Below are positions 36,438-47,851 of a stretch of 64,000 nucleotides of DNA, one piece after another (within the stretch, counting starts at the first letter, position 1; every line of letters begins with the position of its first letter). Position numbers and translations under genes: made by a program. A model generated the notes under the pieces. It was given only the letters and a program-made list of their open reading frames with translations. It had not been told where the DNA came from and ran no database searches. Source of the DNA: Podospora comata (lineage: Eukaryota > Ascomycota > Sordariomycetes > Sordariales > Podosporaceae); contig CP071493.1 of NCBI GenBank assembly GCA_017354895.1, forward strand, positions 1,674,001 to 1,738,000, given 5' to 3'.

Positions 36438-36836
36438 ATGATCCCCATTGCGTTGTCGTCCTCTCTGTCGGAGTCGTCGTCGTTTTCACCTGCTTTCGGG
36501 GGCGGTGGATTGTTGGGAAAGGAAGGGGAGAGGGAGGATCAGGCGCCCTTGTTGTTGCCCAAGACTACTTATAGCCCTAGTGCCAAAGTTGATCCGAGGG
36601 AGAGGAAGCTGAGAGAGAAGAAGAAGACGGGGAGGAGTGTCGTGCAGGGCATGGCTCCTTTGGAGGGTGTGCCGAGTAGTGATAGTGTGGTTCATGAGAG
36701 TTTGCTGCCGTCGCCGTTGGTGCTTGGCCAGGAAGTGAAGGGGAGGAAGAAAAAGGAGGAGAGTGGGTGGTGGGGGCCGTTGGCGAGTGTGATTGGGCGG
36801 TCGAGGGGTGAGTTTGATCCGGGGAATGTTGTGTAA
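36438..36836 (+). CDS. Small hypothetical protein or 3' exon of the preceding gene
   Basis: An open frame of 132 codons with no family I recognise. It is Ser/Lys/Arg-rich with a proline/leucine patch and ends in FDPGNVV. Codon use is strongly G-ending, unlike the C-ending exon just upstream. A CAG precedes the ATG by 3 bp, so it could be a last exon of the four-TM gene, joined by an intron of about 250-270 bp that would remove that gene's stop. Nothing in the sequence decides between the two. Confidence 0.35.
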   Translation: MIPIALSSSLSESSSFSPAFGGGGLLGKEGEREDQAPLLLPKTTYSPSAKVDPRERKLREKKKTGRSVVQGMAPLEGVPSSDSVVHESLLPSPLVLGQEVKGRKKKEESGWWGPLASVIGRSRGEFDPGNVV

Positions 36837-37004
36837 ACATGTTGGATGGGTGTATATATATAGCTGGCCATATGTGATGGGTTGGTCACCGGGCACAAAG
36901 AGTTTGACTGTAAAAGTAGGGGCGAAGTACTGGTTGGTACATTGGTAGGATAGATATAATACCCAATTGTTCTTTTGTTCAAGCTTGTTCATCAAACAAA
37001 AGTG

Positions 37005-39029
37005 TCAGATCAGGAGCGAAGGCTGACCCAGACAACTCAAACATGCGGCGATATCCCACTGGTCTGCATTTTGCTCGATCTGGGCCCGGTTTGCCCATAC
37101 GTGCTCCATGATGGCCAGTCCCTCTTTGATGGTGCCAAAATTCCTCAAGCACCCCATGGCGGCGACCATATCCCGGAATATTTGCTCCTGTTCTGGAGCA
37201 GCCAGACATCCGGTAACAGTGAATGGCCAAACCAATACTCTGAGACAGGCTGGTGCTGGAACGCAATAAAGCATCAGATTAAGAGTCTCTGTGACCGAGT
37301 GGTGTATCTCCTGACTTGCTGGCTGCCACCCAGAAATGACCACTTGGAGATATGTCAACGTTGCCTGAGCCCAGATTCTCGTATGTACAGCAGTACTGTG
37401 CATAGATTGAGGTGAAATCATGCCCTGTGCCGTGAAATGCAACAGTGGATGGTCTTTCGGCACAGGCCCGCTGGATGGGCAAGCATGTTTAACCTCCGGC
37501 TCTCCCAATCCCGCCAACCCATCCCGAATCCTCCTCTGAATCACCCTCGCCCGTTCGACCAACTCCGTCACCGACAACGCCCCCATCCTCTTCCTCTCCT
37601 TCTTATACCCATCCAGCGCAGCTACCTGCCCAACAGCCACCACAACCCAATTCTCCAACCCAATAAACTCCACCAATTTCAAATGCGGCAAGTCCATCTC
37701 CTTCTCCTTCACCTTCACCCCCACAATTCGTTCCAACTCCTCCCTCCCGATAGTATCCAACAAATGCCCATGCCACCTCTGCAACCTCGGCCCCTCACCC
37801 AAAGCCGTACTCCCCACCACATCCAAAAACAACAACTGCGCGCTAAAAAACCGCAACGTAGCCTGCCCCGTGCCCCAAGGCTGCCCCATCGGGGTAAAGC
37901 TCTTTGGATTCGTGCCCAGCTGTAAAAGCAACATCATAAAACACACCACCTCCCTCTCTCCCTCCTCCCCTCCCACATCAACCCTTCCCATCCCATGAAA
38001 CCTCCACGTCTCACCCCACAACTGCGCCGCCGCATCAAGATGCACCCTCCAATTCCATCCATTCCCCACCGCGACCTCGCTCGTCAGTAGCTGAACAATA
38101 CAGGCCACCACCTCGCTCGCCTCCTTGAGATGCCCTTCCACACCTTTGTCGACGACCCCCTGAATCGCCCTTCTTAACCACTGCAGCCCCAACTCCTGTT
38201 CCCGTTGGATGGCGTCAAAATTATGGCTCTTGCACAGCTCAGGGACGTCGTCTTTGTTGTCTTCGCTGGAGAGGATGATACCGTAAAAGTACCCCGCCAT
38301 TGTCTGCGCGACGTGAAAGAGGGCTTGGTTGCGCTGCAGCAGGACGAGCAACCAGCCGCGACCAAAGTCGAGGAGGGTAGGGCGGTAGAAAGGGAAGAGG
38401 AAGGGGAAGACGTAGTCGAGGTAGAACATTGTTCTGTGGGCGTCGCGTTCGGAGGCGGGGATGCCGGTGTGGTCTTCTCCATCTGGGTCAGCGCTGTCAG
38501 TTTGTTGATGACGGGACGGGATATTTGAAGGCGAGGGACTAGAGGAGGAGCAAGGTGTCGCAATGGCTGTGGTGTCGGTTGATGTGGCGCTGATTGGGAT
38601 ATTGTCAGTTTCAACGCCCATCCCGCTACCTTTCTCGCCATCTGGTAGTATTGTCACCCCCCCAACAGTGTCGCCACCATCACCACCACCAACACTAACA
38701 TCAGATAGTAGCTGCAGTGTCCCCGTCGTGATGACGCCAACCTCAACCCTTCCCATATCCAACCCTATCCCCCCAACACCGGCCTCCAAATCCTTCATGT
38801 ACCTCTTCTCCCTCCTCTGGGCAGCAACCCTCTTGATCTCCTGCTTCAACCACTCCCCTCTTGCCTTTTGCCAATCCCCGCCGTCCATCCACGGTGGCTT
38901 TTCCTCGCTGTACAAGCAGTCGATCCCCAGCGTGCTGCAGCCCTCGCACACCGGCCTGGTTTCGTCGCACTTTTTTCGGCGGAGTCGGCAGGTCCAACAC
39001 CCCTCGGAGGATCTCGTTCGGGTTGTCAT
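37005..39029 (-). CDS. Zn2Cys6 transcription factor
   Basis: A single uninterrupted exon of 674 aa. A binuclear zinc cluster at the N-terminus has Cys11-x2-Cys14-x6-Cys21-x6-Cys28-x2-Cys31-x6-Cys38, followed by a basic linker (KRVAAQRREKRYMKDLE). The remaining 550 residues resemble the fungal-specific regulatory domain of the PF11951 type (FYLDYVFPFLFPFYRPTLLD, later CVPAPACLRVLVWPFTVTG). It is a nuclear sequence-specific regulator; its targets are unknown, and no metabolic cluster lies beside it. The third-position base bias alternates along the gene: the coding strand is G-rich, then C-rich, then G-rich. The start is set by the immediately following zinc cluster. Confidence 0.9.
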   Translation of the reverse strand: MTTRTRSSEGCWTCRLRRKKCDETRPVCEGCSTLGIDCLYSEEKPPWMDGGDWQKARGEWLKQEIKRVAAQRREKRYMKDLEAGVGGIGLDMGRVEVGVITTGTLQLLSDVSVGGGDGGDTVGGVTILPDGEKGSGMGVETDNIPISATSTDTTAIATPCSSSSPSPSNIPSRHQQTDSADPDGEDHTGIPASERDAHRTMFYLDYVFPFLFPFYRPTLLDFGRGWLLVLLQRNQALFHVAQTMAGYFYGIILSSEDNKDDVPELCKSHNFDAIQREQELGLQWLRRAIQGVVDKGVEGHLKEASEVVACIVQLLTSEVAVGNGWNWRVHLDAAAQLWGETWRFHGMGRVDVGGEEGEREVVCFMMLLLQLGTNPKSFTPMGQPWGTGQATLRFFSAQLLFLDVVGSTALGEGPRLQRWHGHLLDTIGREELERIVGVKVKEKEMDLPHLKLVEFIGLENWVVVAVGQVAALDGYKKERKRMGALSVTELVERARVIQRRIRDGLAGLGEPEVKHACPSSGPVPKDHPLLHFTAQGMISPQSMHSTAVHTRIWAQATLTYLQVVISGWQPASQEIHHSVTETLNLMLYCVPAPACLRVLVWPFTVTGCLAAPEQEQIFRDMVAAMGCLRNFGTIKEGLAIMEHVWANRAQIEQNADQWDIAACLSCLGQPSLLI

Positions 39030-39602
39030 TTTGTTGCTTTTGTGAAAATCTAGCCAAACAGTTTGAACGGTTGGGAAGAGAGGTTCGAAAGTCAGACGAG
39101 CTGTCGTTGTTGGCTCGGGAGGTGAGATTTGTCAGCTGGCCTTGCCGCCGCGTACACTTGCATGTCTTGAACAGAATGACGGAGACTGCAGCGTTCAATA
39201 AAGGCCTTGAAAGATCAGATACCTAGTGCAAATGCCCTCGACTATCTTTCAAGGCCTTATCCAAATGCAACGGAGCAATAAGAAAGATGTACAGCACAGA
39301 AGAATTAGCACTAAGTCTATAACCCTAACCCTATCACACCCCTAAAACCCCAGGATGTGCTATTCGCCGTCCTCGCCCTACTACCCGCACGCCCCCCCCC
39401 CTCCTCCTGCCACTGACTTTGCGGAAAACACTGGCTTGATGGGTCTGATGCCTGGTATAAACGATGAACTGTTCTGTAATTGATGCCCATAAGGCTCTGA
39501 TCCAAACGTGAGATCGTGACCGGTACAGAATAACAAAAACTCCAACCAAAAACGACGGTCATGGCTCATTACATATGTCATGTACTTACCGAGATACACC
39601 TC
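39030..39602. other. Intergenic, 0.57 kb, with hairpin and telomere-like motif
   Basis: Holds a perfect 15-bp inverted repeat (39201-39215 / 39244-39258) and a short telomere-like run AACCCTAACCCTA (39321-39333). A C-run of nine bases is at about 39394-39402. I see no gene. Confidence 0.6.
39201..39258. repeat. Perfect 15-bp inverted repeat with 28-nt loop
   Basis: AAGGCCTTGAAAGAT at 39201-39215 is exactly complementary to ATCTTTCAAGGCCTT at 39244-39258. It lies about 170 bp upstream of the Zn2Cys6 gene. The halves could be a palindromic regulator site or a structural relic. The core AAGGCCTT is itself a palindrome. Confidence 0.75.
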
Positions 39603-40574
39603 CTAAGCCCTGGCCTGCTCCTCCTTTTGTGCCTTGATGGCCGCAGAACGATAAGCCCACAGCTCTTGCGGTTGACCATTCGCATCACAAGACGCAAACT
39701 TCCACCACCCCGAGTGGAAAGCCCCCGCGATGTTGATCAAGCCCCATTTGATCGGTGCCGGCATGGGAGGCCAGTGGGCCCACATCCCATCCTCGACCGT
39801 ACGGTCCAAGTTGAGGAGGAAGAAGGGCACGACATCCGTCATGCCGGCCTTGGTAACAGTGCTCTTGCCCCATGCCTTGAATGTAGCCGCCGCGGCAGTG
39901 TTCTCGGGGGTGCCCTCCTTCGGCGCATTGGGGTGCTCGGAGAACTTGGCAATGGTGGATATCTCGCTGTGGAAATGTTTCTCGAAAGGCTCTTGAAACG
40001 TGCTCATGATTTGCAAAAGCTCGTCGGCGGAGAAGTCGGTGGGAGATTGGAGGCCGGAGAGGTACTTCTCAAACTCAGCTAGGCCGGCAAGGAAAGATTC
40101 TGTAGAAGGACAGATTGGTTAGTTGAGTGGGAGAGGAGCGACAGTTGACTAAAGGAGCATACCGTGCTCATGATGAGTCTCCTCAAACACCGTCTTGTCC
40201 TGAAGCAGCTCCTCCACCTTGGTGAAGAGAGATGCCTCTTCATCATCGTGGTGTGACTTCACGAAGCGATACCAAGCGAGGGCATAGCCGATGAAGTCGG
40301 CCTTGTCCTGGTCGAGCAGCAGCGGAGCCTGGTGGTAGATGGAATTGTAGCCGCGGAGGATGGAGTTATGGAGCAAAGCCATATGGGTGGCTCCCGATGT
40401 GAAGATATCAGTCTTCTTGGTCTGGAACTGGGGCGTAGTGATGAGCTTCATGGGCCCATCAGCCCAAGGTTTGGAGGGGGAAACAGAGGTCATCATGGAC
40501 GGTGAGCGGCTCAGCAGAAAGCCAATAATCATGAACGGAATAGAGAGAAACAGAGTTACTCTTGGGCTCGCCAT
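39603..40574 (-). CDS. Hemerythrin-like HHE cation-binding domain protein with N-terminal membrane segment
   Basis: Two exons (40574-40163 and 40099-39603) give 302 aa; an in-frame ATG at 40595 would add seven residues. A hydrophobic stretch (LFLSIPFMIIGFLLS) at the N-terminus is a signal peptide or membrane anchor. The HHE fold follows, with candidate metal ligands in MALLHNSILRGYN, FVKSHHDDEEASLF, ETHHEHESF and FEKHFHSEI. The intron splits the Glu codon after HEH, and the joined sequence is continuous. Fungal proteins of this family (NCBI-style 'hemerythrin HHE') may bind a di-iron site and sense or store oxygen or iron, but few have been tested. The C-terminal part (WAHWPPMPAPIKWGL) is conserved in the fungal subfamily as far as I recall. 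Confidence 0.8.
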
Positions 40575-41603
40575 TTTGGAGGAGATGACAAGCAATGTGC
40601 AGTCGTACGATGGAATCCAAAGTCTAGCCTGTCTGCGGTAGCCATCGAGGTTGCGAGCCCGAGCTTTCCAGAAGCTCTAGTGGGGCATCTGCTGATAAAA
40701 CGCGGGTGTTAATTGGATCCCATCCGCTGCCGGACCCTGGTCGCGCTTGTTCCCGTCCTCCCGACATGGGCTAGGCGCGTCTTGTCAGTCAACCTTCAGA
40801 GCGGCATTGTGGATAAAGAATGGAAACTATTGCTGTTTGAGACCATGAACAGGCCTTCAAAGATATTTAAATAGTCCTTGAGCATGTTTCAAATGGGATT
40901 TGATGATGAGCAAGGGCGATTCTGTTGCCTTTAAAGACCTTATTGTACCGTTGCAGTCTCTGTTTCCTGCCCACGACGTGAGGGCCAGACCATCACCAGC
41001 CGGACCTGGAGAATTACTTACAACATGGAAATATCCAATAACTGGTACTTCAGCACCTCTCCTGATTCTTCGAATCATCGCTACATGGACAGCTTTGTGG
41101 TGGCCACGGCGACCCAAAACGACAGGACAACCCAAATCCGAACCGGCAGTCGGAAGCCCACCTTCCTGTCTGAGCACATGTGGTCAGATCAGGCTGTTCA
41201 AGTTTACATGTGTCTACTGAGCCTTTTGCCGCGATTGGCTTAGCTGGTATTGATCGATCCGAAAGCCATGATGCTTACATATCCGGCACCTGAATATACA
41301 CACCGAACGGATGTCGTCGAGATCGGCCGGAGAACCCGGAGCGTGTGATCGCGACCCGGTCAACCTGATCCAGCTGGCCGGAGCTCTTACACACTCCACT
41401 CCGAGTTTTAGCCGTGACTCGCGCCGAGTACGAGTGGAGAAGGTTGTCGCGTTGGGAGCCGCAGAATCCTCGCACTCGAGCAATGGTGCCGTAGCGACCC
41501 CCAGTCGGGGATAGCTTTATAGCCTTGGGCCCTCGACTTCGGTCGTGGAACGAGCATCTCTGCCCACATCCACCAACACTGCAACGCGCCCCGATTCACC
41601 AAG
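40575..41603. other. Intergenic, 1.0 kb, divergent promoters
   Basis: Between the hemerythrin-like gene (-) and the GNAT gene (+). No gene or clear repeat seen. Confidence 0.5.
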
Positions 41604-42447
41604 ATGGCTTCCACCAAACCCTTCATCCGAGTCCGCAAAGCCGAACTGGCCGATACTGATGCCATTGTCCGAATCCACTTCGAAGCCTTTGACGATGATG
41701 TTATGAACCAGCTCATGCATCCGGGTGGTGCCACAGAATCCTCGCGGAAAAGGTTCGGGGAGCGGGTTTTTCCCAGACCCCAATCAGATGAAGAGCTAGC
41801 GAAGAATGGAGAGACTATCTTGAACGTTGCTGAATACTTTCCCGAGGGCCCTGATGGGCCTTGTGAAGTGGTTGCTTTCTCCAAGTGGGTTCTTCACCGA
41901 AACCCTCGGACGGAAGAACAGTGGAAGTCGGAAGACTATGTGCCCACTGTCGAGAACTTTGGCGAGGGCGCTGATCTTTCCGTGATCAATGCTTTTATTG
42001 GAGAGTTGAACAGGAAGCAGAGGGACCACGCGAAGGGCGAAGCAGCTTTGTGTAAGGCTTCACTCAATCCTGTCGAACCGTGTCTTTGAAGTTGAGTTGC
42101 TGAATACTTACCCCGCAGTCCTCGGTATCCTTGCTTGCAGCCCGAACCGACAGCGACTGGGCGCCGGATCGGCTCTTGTGAAGTGGGGAACCGATCTTGC
42201 CGACAGCCTTAGGCTTCCCACCAGGCTCGAGTCTTCTCCTGTGGGATATGCCGTTTACCGGAAGTTTGGGTTCGAGGATGTGGACGTGTTGGACATGAAG
42301 GTCAAGGAAACATGGGGCGTCACCAAAGAAGAGGGTCGGTACTGGGGGGAGAACAACGCTGTAGCACTTGCCGGGCCAGTACCCGAGGGTGTGATGCGGT
42401 CTGTTATCATGAGGCGGCCTGTCAAGCGTAGAGGTAGTGCTGCATGA
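41604..42447 (+). CDS. GNAT-family N-acetyltransferase
   Basis: Two exons (41604-42051, 42119-42447) give 258 aa. The N-terminal strand IRVRKAELADTDAIVRIHFEAF is the usual GNAT opening. After the intron, LGILACSPNRQRLGAGSALVKW holds the acetyl-CoA pyrophosphate-binding loop (R/Q-x-x-G-x-G/A), followed by a helix and the C-terminal strand GYAVYRKFGFEDVDV. Members move an acetyl group from acetyl-CoA to small amines or protein N-termini; the acceptor here cannot be told. The intron splits the Phe codon that starts strand beta-4. The neighbour downstream is a broken receptor gene, with no evident functional tie. Confidence 0.88.
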
Positions 42448-42713
42448 TGTGGATGAACGGGGGCGGGTCACAGTATAACATTGTCTACCTACCTTGCAGA
42501 GCATTACCAACATTGTTCCCTAGTACTTTTGTCCGATGCAGGAGGCCTATGATACGTGGCGCGCCTCTTGCGCAGGCCTTGCTCAAGACTGGAAGGCAAC
42601 CGTCCGTCCTCCACGAGTTCCCGTTAAGTCAACCGGACCAAGATCAGCATCGGGATTCCTTTTGGCTGTCTATCCGACTCTTTTCCACCCAAGCCTTTTC
42701 TGAATGAGGTAAA

Positions 42714-45700
42714 ATGGATCCAGTTAGCGGTGCTGCGAGCATCATCGCCATCATCCAGATCGCCGACAAAGTCATACGAGCGTGCAAAGCGTATGTCGAA
42801 ATATCAACTCTTCGTTCTGTGTTGGAAATCCTGAAGTTTCTCATCGATTTCAGTGATGAATTTAGTGCCCTTGAAACACTGGCAGCCTCAGGTGGGCCCA
42901 TTGAGAGCTGCCAGAAGGCGATGATGGATTTGGAGCGGCTTCTACCTCCCTACCAAAGCTCTGATCCAACAGCAACCGGTGCAAAGTCTTCGAAGGCCAA
43001 GACTGTCCTGTCGTCTTTGGCGTGGCCCTTCAAGGAGGGGAAGGCGACCAAGTTGCTTGATGAAATTAAACAGCACAAGGGCACAATATTGCTAGCTCTA
43101 ACAACGGATACGGCGTATCTACGGTTGCTATGCGTTCATTTCGAGTGTTACCGACAGCACACCCAGAAAAGATGTGAAAGTCATCAGAAAGAAGGTTGAT
43201 GATATTTCTGCAAATCTGACCGGTAGGTTGACCAGGCGTTGGTGTTTTTCAGATACAGATTTGTCCTCTCGCGCAAGACCTCCAGGTCAGGGAGATATAC
43301 CGCCACTTCTTATCCTGGTCCACAGACCCTCCATCGATCCACGACAAGCTTGTGAAACCGTATGAACCTGGCACCGGCGAGTGGGTCTTAAGATCTTCCG
43401 AGTGGAAAGCGTGGATGGAGGGAGATTCACCTTGCCTTGGGATCCATGGAATCCTAGGAACTGGCAAAACAATCTTTGCGTCCCGCTTGATCAAAACAGT
43501 CAGAGGTCTTACTGAGAGCCCGGATCAACGAGACCAACAATACGCATGCACGTATTATTATTGCTATTTCGGCCACGAACAGGACGAGGCGATACCCGTT
43601 TCTGATCTGGATTTTAACCAAGCTTTGCCGGCAGCTTAACAGCTTGCCTCAATCAGTCATTGCACTGTGGAAGAAGGTAGAACGCCCACCTCCTCATGAT
43701 TTGTTGCAGGCTTTGGAAGAAACTGTCCAAAGTTTTGATAGGGTGTACGTGCTGCTAGATGCAGTGGACGAAAGCATGCCTCGGGGTAACCGCTTGAAGG
43801 TTGTGCGCGACCTGTCGACGGATCAAAGACTCGACAACATACAGCTTCTGGTAACAAGTCGCGAATACATCGATATTGAGACTGTGATGTCATCATTCTC
43901 AGCCTCCCTATATATGTCGACCGGTTTAGTGGATGAAGGTGTCCAAATATACGTTCAGTCTCAACTTGCGCAACGCCCAAAACTTCAGCAATAGCCGTCC
44001 TCAATTCAGTCAAAGGTTCACACTGTTTTGTGTAGCAAGGCGAAGGGAATGTATGAAGATGCGTCTATGCTCTGGTCGGGGGCATATTTACTGACCTTTC
44101 TGTCCCCTAGGTTCCGATGGATCGTATGTCAAATTGATGATTCGCAACGCTTGAAGCCTGATATCAACGTTGTCACCACAGCGCTGGCGAATTTACCCCG
44201 TATTCTCGATGAAACATATGAGCGCTCTCTTCCGCCAGATCCCTGAAGAGGCCCAAGATACTGTTCGCTACACCTTCATGTGGATCCGCAGGCATCAACT
44301 GCAGCATACGTTTACAGGAACTCAAGAGCAAAGCAATATTCCGTGCTCAGTACTGCTTTGTGTCATACAGGAGTCTCTGGGAGTAAATGGGCTCAATGAC
44401 AATCTTGCTTATGCTGTTGATGAAGAACTTCTTCGTAAGTTCTGCGGATGCCTTATTACGATATCCATAGAGGAGAGGCACACAAAGTTTGGGGAATCTT
44501 CTCCAGGAAAAAGACCACCTGTCAGACTGCTGACAGACTCGTTCGCACATTACATCGTGTTTGAGTTTTTTGGACTCTCCCAAAATTTCAAAACGGCTCG
44601 GAACGCACACCTGCTGGTATGCTCTTGAAAGGCATCATATTCGCGACGAACTCTCACGGATAGTATTTTCCAAGATATTGCGGCTACCAGAGGGTGACCT
44701 AGCTGGATATCAAATGCAGGAGTGGCGCCACAAGAAGCAGCATGAGATCTTGGCAGAGGTCTACAGCAGCTTTGACTGGTTCTGTATCATCGAGTTCGCT
44801 CTTCATATGCGCTTTCTACACCGGCCTCTCATGTGCCCAGAATCTTTTGAGCTCGCAATGAGGCTGTTTGATCCATCAGAAGACCGTTTTGCGCCAGTCA
44901 TGAAGGCTATCTCACTTCTGGCAGAACTGACCCATATCTCTAACCTTTACAACATTGCAACCTTTGAGCAATTCTGGAATACCGTTTGGCAATCCCACCC
45001 ATTAAATGCTCAAGCCAAAAAGTTGACCCACAAGATCCAAGCGCACCCCGTGTTTAAATATACAGAAACGGAAGCCATCACACTCGGCCTTGGTACAGTC
45101 GACGATTTGTTAACCTGTGAAATAGAGATCAGCTCCATTGCTGACATATTCCACTGGTCATGGTTCGAGGACTGGATCTTTGACGAGTTCAACGTACCAC
45201 GAGTAATACCGTTCCGCTTTAAGGGCTTCATCTTGCAGTACTATGCCCATATCCCTCACTTCGACCGGTAGCGCACATCGGGCTAAGGAATTGCCTTGAA
45301 AGGTGCCTCGGGAGTTTTGACCCATCCGTTAGCATGGTGTTATACATTGGCAGTCATGACCATAATCATGTTTACGCACCACAAAATCAACAGAATGAAC
45401 CTTGCGATGCATGCAACGTGTTGCAGTTTCTTCTGCAACTCGGAGCAAAGCCGATGGCACCAGGATACACAGTGGAACCAATACAAATAGCAGCTTTAAA
45501 TCTGGATTTCGACGGGCTCAAACTGCTCAGATAACGCTGGGTGACCAATCCTGGAGAAGTGTAGTTTCTCACAAGGTGAAGCGCGCTTTGCCCCCGAATC
45601 CAGGCATACCACGCCAGAAGAGGTCCCCGATTTGGCGTTCCAATCGTACCATCCACGTCTCCAGCTCCCTTAGGGTATGCCCCTGATTTCAAGAGTTACC

Positions 45701-45780
45701 CGATGAAAAAATCAAAAATATCGACGATTTAATCGTCAGCCATGGTGCAGGCGATTTCACACTGCTGAAGTGTCCCGGAC
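42714..45780 (+). pseudogene. Broken NACHT-ankyrin STAND receptor gene with Helo-like N-terminus
   Basis: The start MDPVSGAASIIAIIQIADKV opens a fungal STAND N-terminal domain (PF17111-like, Helo_like_N) of about 130 residues. Downstream are a linker (VKVIRKKVDDISANLT), NACHT with Walker A HGILGTGKTIFASRL and Walker B VYVLLDAVDES, the sensor TSREY, the FRWIVCQIDD segment reached across an intron with good signals (about 44051-44110), PRILDETYER, and a long helical region to about 45271. Ankyrin-like pieces follow (EPIQIAALNLDFDGLKLL; NIDDLIVSHGAGDFTLL). The order is exactly that of NACHT-ankyrin receptors, but at least three frame breaks plus a late stop prevent one protein. Such proteins are thought to sense non-self cues and trigger cell death. 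The boundary at the 3' end is approximate. Confidence 0.72.
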
Positions 45781-46457
45781 GCGATGAGGGACCGAGTGGA
45801 CCGTATTTTCATCCAAATATTCTCAAACCAACCCTCGCAAGTTGGCAAAGTCTGGGGTGGGAGTCGCTGCCAGGCTCGCGTCTATTGGCCGACATTTGGT
45901 CAAAGAATGAACTCGGGAGCCCAACGTAACAGTCGCTCCATCAAACAAGGAGCGGGCAAGAGCAGCCAGATCGGCGGCCTTAGCACCTACATCCTGGCCG
46001 ACTGTTGCCAGAATCGAAGACCAAAACAGGTGGGGAGCGGCAAGGCAGGAAGGAGCACTCAGCCATTACCCACATCGCACGACAGGCAGCTCTTCGTCTG
46101 AAGTCGATCTCGGGCACCGGTAAAAGCTTTCGACGAATGAATGGCCCTGAATTGACGGGATTGTGTTGAGGAAGGAGCATACAAGAAGCGACATTGAAGA
46201 GTGCCACCCTGGCCCCTTGAAGAAGAGAGGTGGGGGATGTTGACAAAGCCAGGTCTCAGGGAAGGTTTCTCGACGGAAAGAACCACCGAACGGCAACTAC
46301 CTTTCTACCAGGTATAAAAGAGGTCTCCAGTGCACATCAACTCCAATTCCCCAGCTTGCCTTAAACAACCAACACAACCGCCCACACAATCGTCAACACC
46401 CACCGGCGGCGATACAACAACCAGACGCGCTTTCTTATTCCGATCAACATCGTCACC
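45781..46457. other. Intergenic and promoter of a secreted-protein gene
   Basis: 0.68 kb after the receptor pseudogene. A TATA box TATAAAA at 46313-46319 lies about 140 bp before the next start, followed by a C/A-rich leader. Nothing else is recognised. Confidence 0.55.
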
Positions 46458-47185
46458 ATGCTTTCCAAGACCACTCTGACCATAGCTGCCGCCCTGGCCG
46501 TCCTGGCCCAGACTGCCCAGGCCTCGCAGGCCCCTATCCCCGGCTACGGAGTCGTCGACATCCAGTTCGACCTACCCATCTACCCCGGCAACGCCACCAG
46601 CGAGACTGTGCCCATCATCGGGACCATTGAGCATGCCGTTGCCCACATGGAAGCTTTATACCCCGGTTGGAACCAGTCTTTGTTCAAGCTGCCCAGTCAG
46701 CGTCACTTTGTCTATGATGACTCCGACCGCAACATCATCCCTGAGAGTTTCAACTGCTGGGGCAGATGGAAGGGTTGCTCATGGTCGGCCATTGCGAGAG
46801 GAATCGACTACCTCTGGCAACTTCCCATTTACCCTATGCCTACCAACGGCCCTGGACCTGGCAACTGTGGCAGAGTCAGCTGCAGTTACGACTCCGCCAT
46901 CTGGTGGTGCAATGATGTGAGTCTGTACCTTTGACAGGTCTGCTCTTGTATACCTTATCCTGCCAGTTACTGACCACAGTATGCATCATGTTCTAGAACG
47001 ACTTTTCAAAGACCGTGAGATGGATCAACATCTCCGCGGGGGCCGAATACATGAACGGGGCCTTTGGGAGCTTCTGGGGCAACAAGGGGAAGTGTGTTGA
47101 CTCAGATGATGGCGCCTGGCAGAGCGCGGGTCAGGCGTTCTACCCTGGGAATTTCAACGTCATCCTCAACGCTGACAAGTGCTGA
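46458..47185 (+). CDS. Small secreted cysteine-bearing protein of unknown function
   Basis: Two exons (46458-46916, 46997-47185) give 215 aa. A signal peptide (MLSKTTLTIAAALAVLAQTAQA) is followed by a mature region rich in Trp, Tyr, Gly and Asn. Six cysteines are at FNCWGRWKGCSW, NCGRVSCSYD, WWCND, GKCVD and the last residue (DKC), probably disulphide-bonded. One N-glycosylation site (NATS) is visible near the N-terminus and others occur. The pattern NCGRVSCSYDSAIWWCND recurs in uncharacterised secreted proteins of plant-associated and saprobic ascomycetes as far as I recall. It is effector-like in size and layout, but no function is known. A TATA box and a C/A-rich leader suggest strong expression. 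Confidence 0.78.
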
Positions 47186-47851
47186 ATTCCGGGGCGAGAG
47201 AGACGGTGTACGGAGCAGAGGAGGATGAGCGACGATATCGGGACTTTTTTGGGGGGCCAAATTGCAGTCAGATCATAGCACAGATGTTTGAGATCACCAA
47301 ATCAGCTGGCCACCTAAATGGAAGACTTTTTACTGCAGTGTCATGTCATTTGCGCAAACTCGCACTGTCGATGTAGCTCAGGCACTTACACCAAAATTTC
47401 CCAAACAGGCAACTCCTTGGCGGCCCCGTCTTCTCCAATCTTCGTCTACCCACGCCCGCCGCAGGATACCCCGGCCCCTGATTCTCCGCATACCCCGCAC
47501 ATTCCTCCGCATTGTCCGCTAACAACGCACCTACTCAACGCATGATCTTATATCACGTTCGGAAAGGCGGCTACAATCCCCCAAGACCTTCTTGGCAACC
47601 GAGTGTCATTCCCATAGGGGCAATCACGGCTGTCGTTGCTCCGAGAATGCCACCTATTTCTTTCAACTGTCCATCTCATGCCAAAAACAAAAATTATAGA
47701 TAATACAGTTGAACCTCTATCCATCTGACGAAAGAAAACTCCAAGATCACAACATTGTCCATCTCCTTCGGCCTTGACCTTATTATCTTTGTGTTGTGAC
47801 TGTTTTGAGTGATACCCCCCACAGCCGAGAAAGAAAAAGACCAACGACAAA
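47186..47851. other. Intergenic, 0.67 kb
   Basis: Between the secreted-protein gene and the SET gene. A pyrimidine-rich run with CCCCGC/CCGC motifs lies at about 47440-47520; no gene seen. Confidence 0.5.

Noticed and set aside
39321-39333. Telomere-like AACCCTAACCCTA
   Set aside because: Only two CCCTAA units, with ordinary genes on both sides; not a chromosome end, and too short to claim an interstitial telomere.
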